The notes below the pieces were generated by a model. It saw only the letters and a program-made list of their open reading frames with translations. It was not told the origin of the DNA and did no database searches. From Trichobilharzia regenti (Eukaryota > Platyhelminthes > Trematoda > Strigeidida > Schistosomatidae), in the NCBI GenBank assembly GCA_944472135.2, contig OX235265.1, forward strand, positions 94,768,984-94,832,983: a stretch of DNA of 64,000 nt. The letters run 5' to 3'. The position numbers and the translations under genes are program-made. This document shows, piece after piece, positions 19,697 to 29,025 of this stretch (the first letter of the stretch is position 1; each line of letters begins with the position of its first letter).

Positions 19697-22667
19697 CTAG
19701 ATCTCATGATAACAACTGTATCGATTTCTACCGACTTGGCTTTTGGTCCTTCACTTTTCTCACAATCTTGTATTTCAATCGACCTTCTACGGAGCTCCAT
19801 CTTTCCCTTGATATCTGTGTGCAGTCTTCATTAAGTTATTCACCATTTTACCTAATGTTAACGCAACTATTCCACTCTTCTCATGCATTGACCAATATTT
19901 GCAACACTAATTATCACGACTCATCAGTTTCTCAATTCTCAATTTCATGAAAAACAGATTGTATATCAATGCGACTGTACAGCTAAAGAGGAGAATAAAT
20001 TCTCCGAAAGCAGCTCCACTGAATTGACTGTTTTGTTTTCATTAATGTCTTTATTGTAATTATTCATGGATATAGTAATAGATGACAAAAAAATGTGAAA
20101 AGATCATCACTGGGGACTGGTTGTGTTGTATTTTTCCTAGTACATTCACTCAAAGAATGATATCGCTCTGGCTTAAAAAAACATCAGACCTACATGGATA
20201 AACAAACGAATTGGAATATATTGTTTTACATATTCCCAAAATTATTCTCTTCACTCCTTTTTCGGTCAAGTCATCTCATCGTGAATTAATGAATTGTAAT
20301 CTATCAAGTGAAAATTACAAGCAGTAATTCGAATAGTGCTTTGTGTGGAAGACAGTTGAAACTCTAAATCAGTTCTTTCATAAAGGATTCAGTCTTTTGA
20401 AGATACGAGTGTATCGACGAATGACAGATGAACGAAACTAGCGTAGACTTTTAAGGTCATATAACACAGACACTCGCAGTGTATCTGAAAAGTGAAAATG
20501 TTTAGAAATGCTCTCTCTTGTAGAACCTTTGAGAAATCCTCCGTGAATTTCAGACCGACACACATGTTTGTAGACATTGAATCAGCTTCATAACACATGT
20601 TAGAACTTTAATTGCTCATCTCTACTTGAAACATCATAGTGAAAATGTCACGCAGTGCATCAGTGACCACATGCTATCAGAAATATTTGTTTATTCCACA
20701 GCATAATATGCTGGATGACATTTTGCTAAGACTACGTCTCCTTACCGTACAGGTGATGAACGATTTGTTTATATATAATGTCATCCTCAATCGAAAAATG
20801 TATGAAAACTGTTGACTACACCTCCTTACAGCTATTTCTAAACACTCGTAGGACGTTTATGAGTGAAAACGCAAGCAGAACTCCCCGTATTGCTACTCTT
20901 ACAGCATTGAGTAAACCCGTGCATCAAATATCAAGCGATCACATCAGAAAGCATGCAGAATGAAGCAGATCAAAATTATCTGACAGCACACTTAGATAAA
21001 ATTGTACGCATTATTTTGTCACTTAAGTTGCGACTAAATGCACTGACGAAATCAAGTATTTTCCAGCATCATTACGTACAACATTCCATTGAGATATCTC
21101 AATATCTCTGTCAATATTTGCATATTTCATAGTCACGTGAGATAGCATCATTATTTTAAGTACCAGTCATCATTCGAGTTTGCCTGTTTGCAGCTAAATT
21201 TAGATTACGAAAAGCCACACAGTGTCGATTTCTGTGATATATACAGTTGCATGTCAGTCAGTGCAGATTCACTTATTTTTCCAGGTAAAATAAATTCACG
21301 AATTTATTTGCTTCATACAGAAGTTTCATTTTTCTTATTAGATGGTGAAAAATATTTCATCTTTTCAACTGTGATCACTAAATCAATCACACCTGATTTA
21401 ACTTTTTGAGAAATGTAGTTGATGTGTCTAATGTACAAACTGAAGAAAACATAAATCAATGCATGAATGTGGGTGGAGAAAGAAGTCGACAGAATTCCTG
21501 AATGGCTATAAAAGGTTTTGTCTTTATCCATGGATGGCAAAAGAAAACAATATCGTTTTTCCTCACGTTCTGCTATTTAATGCTGGTAGCTTTCTCAAAA
21601 TATTATTCATACAAACAACTGAAAGTCGTTAATCAGAATTTAATTAATTTTAAGGCAATCAAGTTCACAATGATAACTTCAAAAATGTTGTCAATGGTCG
21701 TCCATTCACTCCCTACCCCTAAACAAGAAATAAGCAATACAATCTGGATTAATTTGACTTTTGAAATCCCGTATATCCAGAGTGTTTCAAATACAATGCA
21801 ACAAAGAAGTGTTCTGGTGTTCTCACATATGCAATTGATATCTGCCTCAAGATATATACAGAACAAGGCCTATGTATTTATCCTCCAAATGCATCATGCA
21901 ACTATTGTCTTAAATATCACGACACGGATACCTCTACATCACTTGATATTGCAGTCAGATGATCTAATGAGTACGTGTGAAATAACCTTCTCAACAGAAT
22001 GCTTCGCATTTTTCAGTAACATTTGGATAGGCAAATAATTTGCAAGATATATACAGTCCTATATAAACAATGAAGAAATATCAACCAACCAACCAAAACG
22101 TTTTGGCAGTTTACTTTCTTTTTATAAAGTAAGAATGAGGTTGTGAGGTTGACGTTTCAATAGCTCTAGTCATTTATAAGATATGTTGCCTTCGTTATCA
22201 TTTGAGCCCTTGTTCCTACAGATAATCAGCACTACTGTTACTAAGTAATGACCACCTATAACTTCTTTCGATTAAGTTTTCATGAACCCGCACCTCTTGC
22301 TGTTTGCTAGCTACATCATAATCATGTTGCTTCTTTTGTGAACATAGTCACCCATTTCAAGAGAAATGTCTCAATACTTTCCTATTCATCTATAAGGTAC
22401 AAAACGTGGTGTAAACATTATCCAGAAACATTTGTTGAAGCAGTTTTCTAGTGATATGATTAACTTTGAGTTTACTAGGGAACATGTATTCTTCCTCGAA
22501 TAACAATTATGAAGGAGCGAATCGAATGTCATGCTTACTCCACTGTCTTTATGCAAAATAATAACATGATGATCATGAATAATTCATTCATACTTCTGAA
22601 AAGTCAACACTAAAAGACGGTATCTTGTGTTCAAGGTTATAATCTATAATGAATTGTCTATCATTGA
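19697..22667. other. AT-rich intergenic DNA
   Basis: No recognisable coding sequence, SINE or LTR. One 178-codon open frame at 21502-22038 has no domain, signal or compositional sign of coding that I can see. Confidence 0.5.
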
Positions 22668-22676
22668 GCTACTCAA
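22668..22676. repeat. Target-site duplication, left (GCTACTCAA)
   Basis: This nine-base sequence is repeated exactly at 22903-22911 and flanks the SINE. It shows insertion by target-primed reverse transcription. Confidence 0.85.
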
Positions 22677-22902
22677 GTGTGCGTCGTTGGCTCAGCGGTT
22701 AGGATGCTCGCCGACCATGCACATAGTCCGGGGTTCGATCCCCGGCCGACTCACACCTTCACCTCACTAACCCAGAAATAAAGCTGTTAAAGAGAAAAGG
22801 TTGGGCATGGGGCTAGCAACCCAATCCTTTTAAAAAAAACATTGCTACAGGCCTCTAGCTTGAAGCCCTATGTTCCACTGGGAACGTGAAGGAATAAAAA
22901 AA
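22677..22902 (+). repeat. tRNA-headed SINE, family 1, complete with TSD
   Basis: The head is tRNA-like, with A-box TTGGCTCAGCGGTTAGG and B-box GGGGTTCGATCCCC, and could fold as a tRNA acceptor and T-arm. The body GGTTGGGCATGGGGCTAGCAA matches the RTE 5' leader. The end CCCTATGTTCCACTGGGAAC plus an A-rich tail matches the RTE 3' end. Pol III would transcribe it from the internal boxes, and RTE proteins would move it. It is 226 bp, flanked by a perfect 9-bp duplication. It is not a functional tRNA gene: the head runs straight into the SINE body. Confidence 0.9.
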
Positions 22903-22911
22903 GCTACTCAA
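22903..22911. repeat. Target-site duplication, right (GCTACTCAA)
   Basis: Exact repeat of 22668-22676, directly after the A-rich tail of the SINE. Confidence 0.85.
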
Positions 22912-25374
22912 AATCTGGATTCCGAGGTGAAATAACGTTTAAGAGGTGTGGAAGCAGTAATCGAATACTATCACATAAATATTAAATAATCACTAATATC
23001 TTACATCGACCATTTAGTAGGCCGATAACATACAAAATACATATTCCAAAATCTGACTTCGTGTTTCAGCTGTTGGTTAAAACTTGTTCAAAATGACAGC
23101 CAAGGCTTAATTATTAGAATGTGGATATCAGAGAACACAACGAGACAACACAATATCCACCTCATTGATAAACAGTTCCACACATTTCTATGATAACTAC
23201 CTGTCTCAATTTTCTAATATTGTGCAACAAGTGTTCCTGACAGTTTATGCATACTAACACTGTAGTATAAAAGCTGTAAACCTAGATCCCTTCTCTCTCA
23301 AAGTCTTGTAATAAATACTATCACTGAGGTATGTTTCATACATTACTTCCTGACTCAGTGCTTCAATTTCGATATTTTTACTTGATGAGTTTTCAGTGGA
23401 TTTCAGTTGAAAAAGATAACATTTCCATCAATGACTAGTTGACATGAATTGATTATAATCACAATTAAAATCTTATATCACAAGGACTAACCTATGGAGA
23501 GCTGACCTATAGAAAGAAACAAACAACCGCTCGGTGAATACGAAAGTAGGACATACTCTTAAATTATGTGTCGCCTGTTGAGCAGTTTAAAAGCAAGGAT
23601 ATTAGGCATATCCCTTGCTCATGGGCATTGAAGCAACCATTGAAATGCAACTTTTATTAGGATTCAGCACACTACTGTAAAGGTTGAATGTTAACATTTT
23701 GAAAAGCGGCAGTGAACATTCGGAATGAGTAGTTAGCATGCCCTAGCTTGTCTTCTAGAATCGACATCGTATAGTTTACACTTCAAGGACATTATATATC
23801 AAACTTTTATGGCTATCATTTGCCAACTCGTTAATCCTGTTTTCTAAAAGAACTACAATTTAGGAGGGACAGAATAATTAAGGATTACACAAGTAGGATT
23901 CCAATGCTACTAGATGAATACCAAGGGTGTCGTTGACCACTTGCGCATCTTGAAAATTATTCCAGAATTTTTTAAAATGCATTTATAAAATAACAGATAC
24001 ACACAGGTGTCTTTGCGCCCAATAAACTCAGAAGTACCTAGCTGTTAATGTTAGTAGAATTTTACCTTCAAGCCTAAGTAGGTGACATTATCTCTGTCAT
24101 TTCATTTATTTTTCCACCAAGTGTCACCCCCTGTTATCTATATGATTATGTGAATAGATTTCAAGGACGAAGCAGTTTGAGAGGAAACAAAATAACACGA
24201 AACAAAATTAGACACAATCGTGGTATGAACAAAAGTTAATCACGCAACTCTAATAACTTACCGGCGACTCTGCACCTCCCTGCTATCAACGCAAAATTTA
24301 CGTTATCACAATTTACTTCTAACAAATTCTATGACATTTATATATGAAACTTGAAGAGTTTCAGCCAATACCTAAACACAACTAATCAAGATATCATCGT
24401 ATTCTGGAATGATGCATACAGCAGTTTAGTTGAAATGTGATCAAGGTGAACGTGAATAGTAATTACTTCTATCTAAATTTCGTATGTACATTCAAAAATA
24501 TTCAATATGCGTTCGTACATCTCCTTCAATATGAATATGAACGTGATTCAAAATGAACTAAGTCATCCCCTTTAATTATACTGTCATAATTTGTAAATTA
24601 ATATTTCATTTACCAATTATAATAACAAAAATGTGATCATTGACGGATTAGAAGAGTTGTTGACTGCAAGAATACGAATCGAACAATATCGAATAAATAT
24701 CATGGCTACGCTTACTATTTGACTTCACTGCACATTGAGATAGGCAACCTCCCTGAACAGGTAATCAAGCCACAATGTTTTCTTTACTCAAGGCACCGGA
24801 AAAAGTTTGTTCAGTAACAGTAAGAGACGAACATTTTGATTTAATCATAATAACTTACGGGTAACTGCAAACCACCCAGCAATTACAGATGGACAGATAG
24901 AAGGACAATAGTTACTGATTTCGGGTTTACAAAGTTTACATCGTATAAAACTAAAGCATGTTCAATTAAAACATCAACATAATTAAACAGGCAACCACAG
25001 TATTTTAATACTCTAAGAGATGACCAGCATTCAATCTTAGTTGATCCCCACTCAGCCCTCTCAGTTGCATAACGTCACTCAATTTACCCATTTTATTATT
25101 GTTTAGTTTAATATATACCTTATAAACGCTTTGCATTACTGAACTGTTATCTGATATAGATTAGCAAACATCTCTTTTAATTCACTCATTAAAATAAAAG
25201 AAATGTTGCTGTGGAAGGAAAGGAACACCTAATGAATACAGAAACAATTAGAACAATAACATCATCATCGAAATATTTTTGGGTTACTATCATTTCATGA
25301 ACGCACATTTTCGAAATAGATCATTATAAATACATACAGCTGGAAGTCCAGTATCCTGTTATCAAACATTAAAT
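22912..25374. other. AT-rich intergenic DNA
   Basis: I see no coding similarity, tRNA-like head or internal repeat in this stretch. Confidence 0.5.
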
Positions 25375-25387
25375 CAGTGTAAGATAA
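25375..25387. repeat. Target-site duplication, left (13 bp)
   Basis: CAGTGTAAGATAA, repeated exactly at 25939-25951, brackets the whole SMalpha-like composite, including both oriented halves. Confidence 0.85.
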
Positions 25388-25521
25388 TTGAATTGAATTT
25401 TTGATTTTCCCGTCTATTGATTCGACCGAAGTGCTCGGTCTCAGGTTGACATGTCGGCTTCTTGTGCAGATGCTTCGACGATGTCTGGGGATTTGATTTG
25501 TATACAATTGGTGGATGGTGG

Positions 25522-25588
25522 CTAGCAGTGGAATCCAGGATGCGTATTTCGTCTTATTTGGGACTCGTCAGCTGGATGTACCTGCATT
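25522..25588 (-). ncRNA. Hammerhead ribozyme, SMalpha type, core intact
   Basis: On the minus strand the order is CATCCAG (stem I), CTGACGA (core, all conserved positions), GTCCCAAATAAGAC (stem II), GAAA (core), a short stem III around TACGCA, then ATC|CTGGAT with the predicted cut between 25539 and 25538. Stem I arms CATCCAG and CTGGAT pair. Stem II has three good pairs and a C/A mismatch where SMalpha ribozymes usually pair. All catalytic positions (C3, G5, A6, G8, G12, A13, A14) are present. Self-cleavage would release monomer ends from a longer transcript. Confidence 0.88.
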
Positions 25589-25853
25589 TCTCAGTGAGTG
25601 ATGATGTTCCCACCGATACTCAAACCCAGTGCCCATAGTTTCAAACGCCAGAGCGTTATCCACTAGAATACTTGGACCACGAGAGCCACCTCTTGTGCAA
25701 CGGGTCATATTAATTATTGAATTGAATTTTTGATTTTCCCGTCGATTGATTGGACCGAAGTGCTCGGTCTCAGGTTGACATGTCGGCTTCTTGTGCAGAT
25801 GCAGATGCACTGGGTTCGAGCATCGGTGGGAACATCATCACTCACTGAGAAAT

Positions 25854-25917
25854 GCAGGTACATCCAGTTGACGAGTCCCAAATAGGACGAAATACGCATC
25901 CTGGATTCCACTGCTAG
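25854..25917 (+). ncRNA. Hammerhead ribozyme, SMalpha type, C3 mutated
   Basis: The plus strand has the same layout: CATCCAG, TTGACGA, GTCCCAAATAGGAC, GAAA, TACGCA, ATC|CTGGATT, with the predicted cut between 25900 and 25901. Stem II is fully paired (GTCC/GGAC). The first core base, C3, is T here (25868), replacing the C3-G8 pair by a wobble. C3 is one of the least tolerant positions in hammerheads, so activity should be strongly reduced. Confidence 0.85.
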
Positions 25918-25938
25918 CCACCATCCACCAATTGTATA

Positions 25939-25951
25939 CAGTGTAAGATAA
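25939..25951. repeat. Target-site duplication, right (13 bp)
   Basis: Exact repeat of 25375-25387. Confidence 0.85.
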
Positions 25952-26197
25952 GTCTACGATAATGAATCTCAGGAAACAAACGGTCATCATTTTCGTTCAG
26001 CATCGGCATCAAAGCGTTGAAAAATCTTTCGCGTTTTCCTCTAACTTTATGGTGATAAAATATCAATTTATTTATAATTCGCCTATTATAATAACAGCTC
26101 TGTGAATACTGAAGAAAGACATCAATTAACGACTGAAGAATTTAAGTTCCAATAGCATCACGTAAGCACCAAGTAGTTAGTGATCATAATTTGCAAC
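25952..26197. other. Intergenic DNA between two insertions
   Basis: A short AT-rich stretch with no feature seen. It is the original flank between the SMalpha composite and PLE composite 2. Confidence 0.5.
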
Positions 26198-26209
26198 AAT
26201 CAAAAGAGA
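26198..26209. repeat. Target-site duplication of PLE composite 2, left
   Basis: AATCAAAAGAGA, repeated exactly at 29014-29025. It brackets the minus PLE copy, the RTE piece and the plus PLE piece together. Confidence 0.8.
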
Positions 26210-26303
26210 TATAAGAATAAAACTTGTGCACTGTGGTAGAGTGTAATTCCATTATGGGTAAATTTTGTTTTGATAAAGTCTCACAGTGTTATACAGTAAT
26301 GTT

Positions 26304-26358
26304 TACTGATGACGTTTCGAGCACAATTTATTGCTCATAATCATATCAAGGTAATCAC
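26304..26358 (-). ncRNA. Hammerhead-like motif in PLE 3' region, copy 2
   Basis: Same sequence as 6214-6268: stem II hairpin, CGAAAC, GTC|ATCAG, with a non-canonical ATTATGA in place of CTGANGA. Confidence 0.4.
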
Positions 26359-26376
26359 ACGACTTCCTAAATTCAT

Positions 26377-28041
26377 TTATATAGTTCCATTGTTTTTCTC
26401 TTGATTTTCACTTGATTTGATTGGTAATAGTATTTTCCATATTTCAGGTATGAGTGACGAGTCATTCCTATTGCATGTGTTGGGTGTAGACTCGATGAAC
26501 AAGGATTCAGTAATCAACCTCTCTCTCCACCTACCTAGATTACTTTTTAGAATTTTAACCCTCTCCCACCCTATTGTGTGGTTGTGTGTTAGCGCATGCA
26601 TTGCAATTGCTGAGCTTTTTTCTAAATTATTTATCTTCTCGGGGTCAACCATTCTTACCTTAGCTAAATTTTTATGCTCTGACAATCTGACTACCCCTGA
26701 CCTACTAGTTTGACCTATGTAGTTGACCTCACAGTCATTGCATGGTATTTTGTAAATAATATTATTTTGTCTAATTGGGTCAACTGGGTCCTTTAACCTA
26801 CAGAGCTTGTCCCTGAGTGAGTTTGTAGGTTTAAATGCCACCCTAATTCCTATTTTATTCAGAATCCTACGTAGTGTCTCAGATGTCCCCTCTTTATATG
26901 GTATAACTGTGGATGACTTATATTCTTTCTTATTTATGTTATTATTACTAGTTTCACAATTATTTTTATTTTGTTTTTGGCCTTTAGTGATCTTCCTAAT
27001 GAATTTTATAGGATAGTTATTCAACACCAACGCTTCTTCTATCTGTTTTAATTCATCATTTAGATCGTTTTTTGTGCTACTTAGTGCCACTGCTCGGTTT
27101 GTTAAACATTTAACTAAGCCTGCCTTAACAGTTAAAGGATGAGACGAATTAAAGTCTAAATATCTATTAGAATGCGTTGGTTTTCTATAAACACTAGTGT
27201 GTAGTTTGCCTTCTTCTATTCTTTTTATCTTACAATCTAACATAGCTAATTCTCCTTGTTCATTTTCTGATTCAAATGTGAATTTTATTCCCTCAACTTG
27301 TGAGTTTATGTGTGTCAAGAAGCTAGAGATGTGTTCTGTTTTTAACACTGTGAAAGTGTCATCCACATATCTCCACCATATTTTCGGAGTAGGGTTAAAT
27401 GTATTGAGTGCACTATTTTCCCAGCTGTCCATAAATATGTCTGCTACGATAGGGGATATTGGTGATCCCATTGCTACACCTTCTGTTTGTCTATATATTT
27501 TGCCTTGGAACTTAAAGATAGTAGATGTGAGGCATAACTGAATCCCTAAAATAATTTCTTCAATGGACATCTTTGTCCTATGACTGAGTTCCGGATCCGC
27601 AGTTAATTCTTTTTTAACTGCTTCTAAGGCCATATTAACTGGTATATTAGTATAAAGACCAGTTATATCAAAACTAACCATTGTTTCATCATTCGCTAGT
27701 TGAATGTCATTTAGTTTATTTTTCATCTCATATGAATTAGTTAATCTAGAGTTTGAACGATTTCTAATGGGGCATAGTATTAGAGCTAAGTGTTTTGATA
27801 ATTCATACGTGGGGGTGTTTCTAAAATCTACTATTGGTCTTATGGGGTTACCTGGCTTATGTATTTTTATAGTACCATATATTCTACTAGCATTATTAGT
27901 TTTAGGCATTAAATTAAACCATTTAGACTCACCCAGTGATGGCTTCATTCTGCGTATTAGTTCTGCTGTAGATTTCTTAACCTTATTCATTATTGTATCT
28001 ACAGGCTTCTTAATTTCCTCATATGGACCCGTTTGAATATG
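26377..28041 (-). CDS. PLE reverse transcriptase + GIY-YIG endonuclease, open but N-truncated
   Basis: An open frame of 537 codons from the first Met (27990), open upstream to the break. RT: RIYGTIKIHKPGNPIRPIVD, MVSFDITGLYTNIPV (motif A), QTEGVAMGSPISPIV (motif B), WWRYVDDTFTVL (motif C, catalytic DD), then LAMLDCKIKR and YRKPTHSNRYLDF. The linker is Lys/Asn-rich. The GIY-YIG endonuclease near residues 415-500 shows YKIPCNDCEVNYIGQTSR, SEHKNLAKVR, SAIAMHALTHNHTIGW and a late Glu in RWRERLITESLFI. The protein would nick target DNA and copy RNA in the nucleus. All RT and nuclease signature residues are intact, but the N-terminal 80-100 residues seen in copy 1 are missing. No start codon context supports 27990 as native. 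Confidence 0.9.
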   Translation of the reverse strand, partial: HIQTGPYEEIKKPVDTIMNKVKKSTAELIRRMKPSLGESKWFNLMPKTNNASRIYGTIKIHKPGNPIRPIVDFRNTPTYELSKHLALILCPIRNRSNSRLTNSYEMKNKLNDIQLANDETMVSFDITGLYTNIPVNMALEAVKKELTADPELSHRTKMSIEEIILGIQLCLTSTIFKFQGKIYRQTEGVAMGSPISPIVADIFMDSWENSALNTFNPTPKIWWRYVDDTFTVLKTEHISSFLTHINSQVEGIKFTFESENEQGELAMLDCKIKRIEEGKLHTSVYRKPTHSNRYLDFNSSHPLTVKAGLVKCLTNRAVALSSTKNDLNDELKQIEEALVLNNYPIKFIRKITKGQKQNKNNCETSNNNINKKEYKSSTVIPYKEGTSETLRRILNKIGIRVAFKPTNSLRDKLCRLKDPVDPIRQNNIIYKIPCNDCEVNYIGQTSRSGVVRLSEHKNLAKVRMVDPEKINNLEKSSAIAMHALTHNHTIGWERVKILKSNLGRWRERLITESLFIESTPNTCNRNDSSLIPEIWKILLPIKSSENQEKNNGTI

Positions 28042-28557
28042 TTATCAACCAAGGGACGTGTGTACTGCTCATCAGTTCGCTCCGTCCTTCTCTATGGCTC
28101 TGAAACATGGCCAATACGCGTTGAAGACATGAAAAGGTTGACTGCTTTCGATCATAGATGTCTGCGATCTCTGTCTCACGTTAGGTGGTTTCACAAGATA
28201 AGTAATGTTGACGTTAGGCGTAGAGTGTTGGGCAAAGAGGGAAAATCAATCGACGAGGTTATAAAGTTACATAGACTAAGATGGCTAGGTCACGTGGTGC
28301 GCATGCCTAACCACCGCCTCCCCCGACGGGCATTGTTAGCTGATATAGGTTCAGGTTGGAAAAGAGCCAGTGGTGGCCAAACAAAAACATGGCCTCATCA
28401 ATCCATGAAATCCTTGACAGTTAAACTGAGTCAGGTAGGGAGATGCAGACTCCCGGGTTGGGGCCCTCGGGACTCTAGGAATCAATGGCTGGAGACAATA
28501 GGTGACATGGCTCAAAGTGATCGTTGTCAATGGCGCAGATGTATTCAGTCTCTGTAA
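28042..28557 (+). pseudogene. LINE RT C-terminal region (YGSETW ... RRRVLG type)
   Basis: About 170 residues of the region downstream of the RT palm. The motif set ([32 protein letters not shown]) is common in flatworm RTE-type proteins and includes the WLGH box found near the end of RTE ORFs. There is no catalytic domain. The first codons overlap the PLE junction and are not native. Confidence 0.8.
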
Positions 28558-28727
28558 TCTTTCATATTCCTTTCTACCATTACCCATTCTGTTCCACTCC
28601 TATAGTTGTCAAACTCTATTAATTCTCTCCACTCATCTTCTTGTCTACCTCTGTGTGCTATTTGGAACGTGGCAACTCGAACTGCTGCACTTCAGTGCCA
28701 AGTTCTATGTTGAATCCAGACAGACAG
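28042..28727 (+). mobile_element. Non-LTR (RTE-like) 3' end captured inside PLE composite
   Basis: A plus-strand frame (to 28557) encodes a LINE C-terminus unlike the other RTE copies here: [74 protein letters not shown] and a last WLETIGDMAQSDRCQWRRCI. A 170-bp 3' UTR follows, ending in (CAGA)n at about 28713-28726. It is heavily 5'-truncated. There is no target duplication at its two junctions, so simple insertion by target-primed reverse transcription is not evident. Confidence 0.8.
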
Positions 28728-29013
28728 ACAGGTGGAGAGAGAGGTTGATTACTGAATCCTTGTTCATCGAGTCTACAACCAACACATGCAATAGGAATGA
28801 CTCGTCACTCATACCTGAAATATGGAAAATACTATTACCAATCAAATCAAGTGAAAATCAAGAGAAAAACAATGGAACTATATAAATGAATTTAGGAAGT
28901 CGTGTGATTACCTTGATATGATTATGAGCAATAAATTGTGCTCGAAACGTCATCAGTAAACATTACTGTATAACACTGTGAGACTTTATCAAAACAAAAT
29001 TTACCCATAATGG
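28726..29013 (+). mobile_element. Inverted 5'-truncated PLE fragment of composite 2
   Basis: Encodes only the last 52 or so residues of the PLE protein (WRERLITESLFIES to EKNNGTI, stop at about 28885) plus 3' UTR. It has the same sequence as the plus fragment of composite 1, with one residue change (TTNTC for TPNTC). It lacks the last 34 bases of the 3' end seen in the other copies, ending directly at the target duplication. A hammerhead-like motif lies at 28908-28962. Confidence 0.88.
28908..28962 (+). ncRNA. Hammerhead-like motif in PLE 3' region, copy 3
   Basis: Identical to the motifs at 6214 and 26304, including the altered core ATTATGA. Confidence 0.4.
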
Positions 29014-29025
29014 AATCAAAAGAGA
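29014..29025. repeat. Target-site duplication of PLE composite 2, right
   Basis: Exact repeat of AATCAAAAGAGA at 26198-26209. Confidence 0.8.

Larger units (their letters stand above)
25388..25938 (-). mobile_element. SMalpha-like composite: two oppositely oriented ribozyme SINE units
   Basis: The minus-oriented unit runs from about 25690 (tRNA-like A-box TAGTGGATAACG, B-box-like GGGTTTGAG) down to 25388, including a hammerhead at 25522-25588 and an A-rich end. A 90-bp segment of this tail (AAGCCGACATGTCAACC region, 25388-25474) is repeated in the same orientation at 25720-25804. A plus-oriented unit (25805-25938) with a second hammerhead follows, inverted relative to the first. The 13-bp target duplication encloses everything, so it arrived as one event or was rearranged afterwards. 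SMalpha is a known schistosome SINE-like repeat encoding hammerheads; the name is assigned from the ribozyme core. Confidence 0.85.
26210..28041 (-). mobile_element. Penelope-like element, copy 2 (5'-truncated)
   Basis: The 3' end is complete, with the UTR containing the hammerhead-like motif at 26304-26358 and an end identical to that at 6359. The coding part is uninterrupted up to the 5' break at 28041. The break falls after the reading ...HIQTGPYEEIKK; copy 1 continues further upstream. At the break, sequence passes directly into an RTE 3' fragment on the plus strand. Confidence 0.92.

Noticed and set aside
21502..22038. A 178-codon open frame as a host gene.
   Set aside because: No domain, splice context or coding-like composition. 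It is AT-rich throughout and is not repeated or conserved in the window.
22677..22750. A functional tRNA gene (A and B boxes, plausible acceptor pairing).
   Set aside because: It runs directly into a SINE body and tail, has flanking target duplications, and the same head recurs in other SINEs. It is a SINE head, not a tRNA gene.
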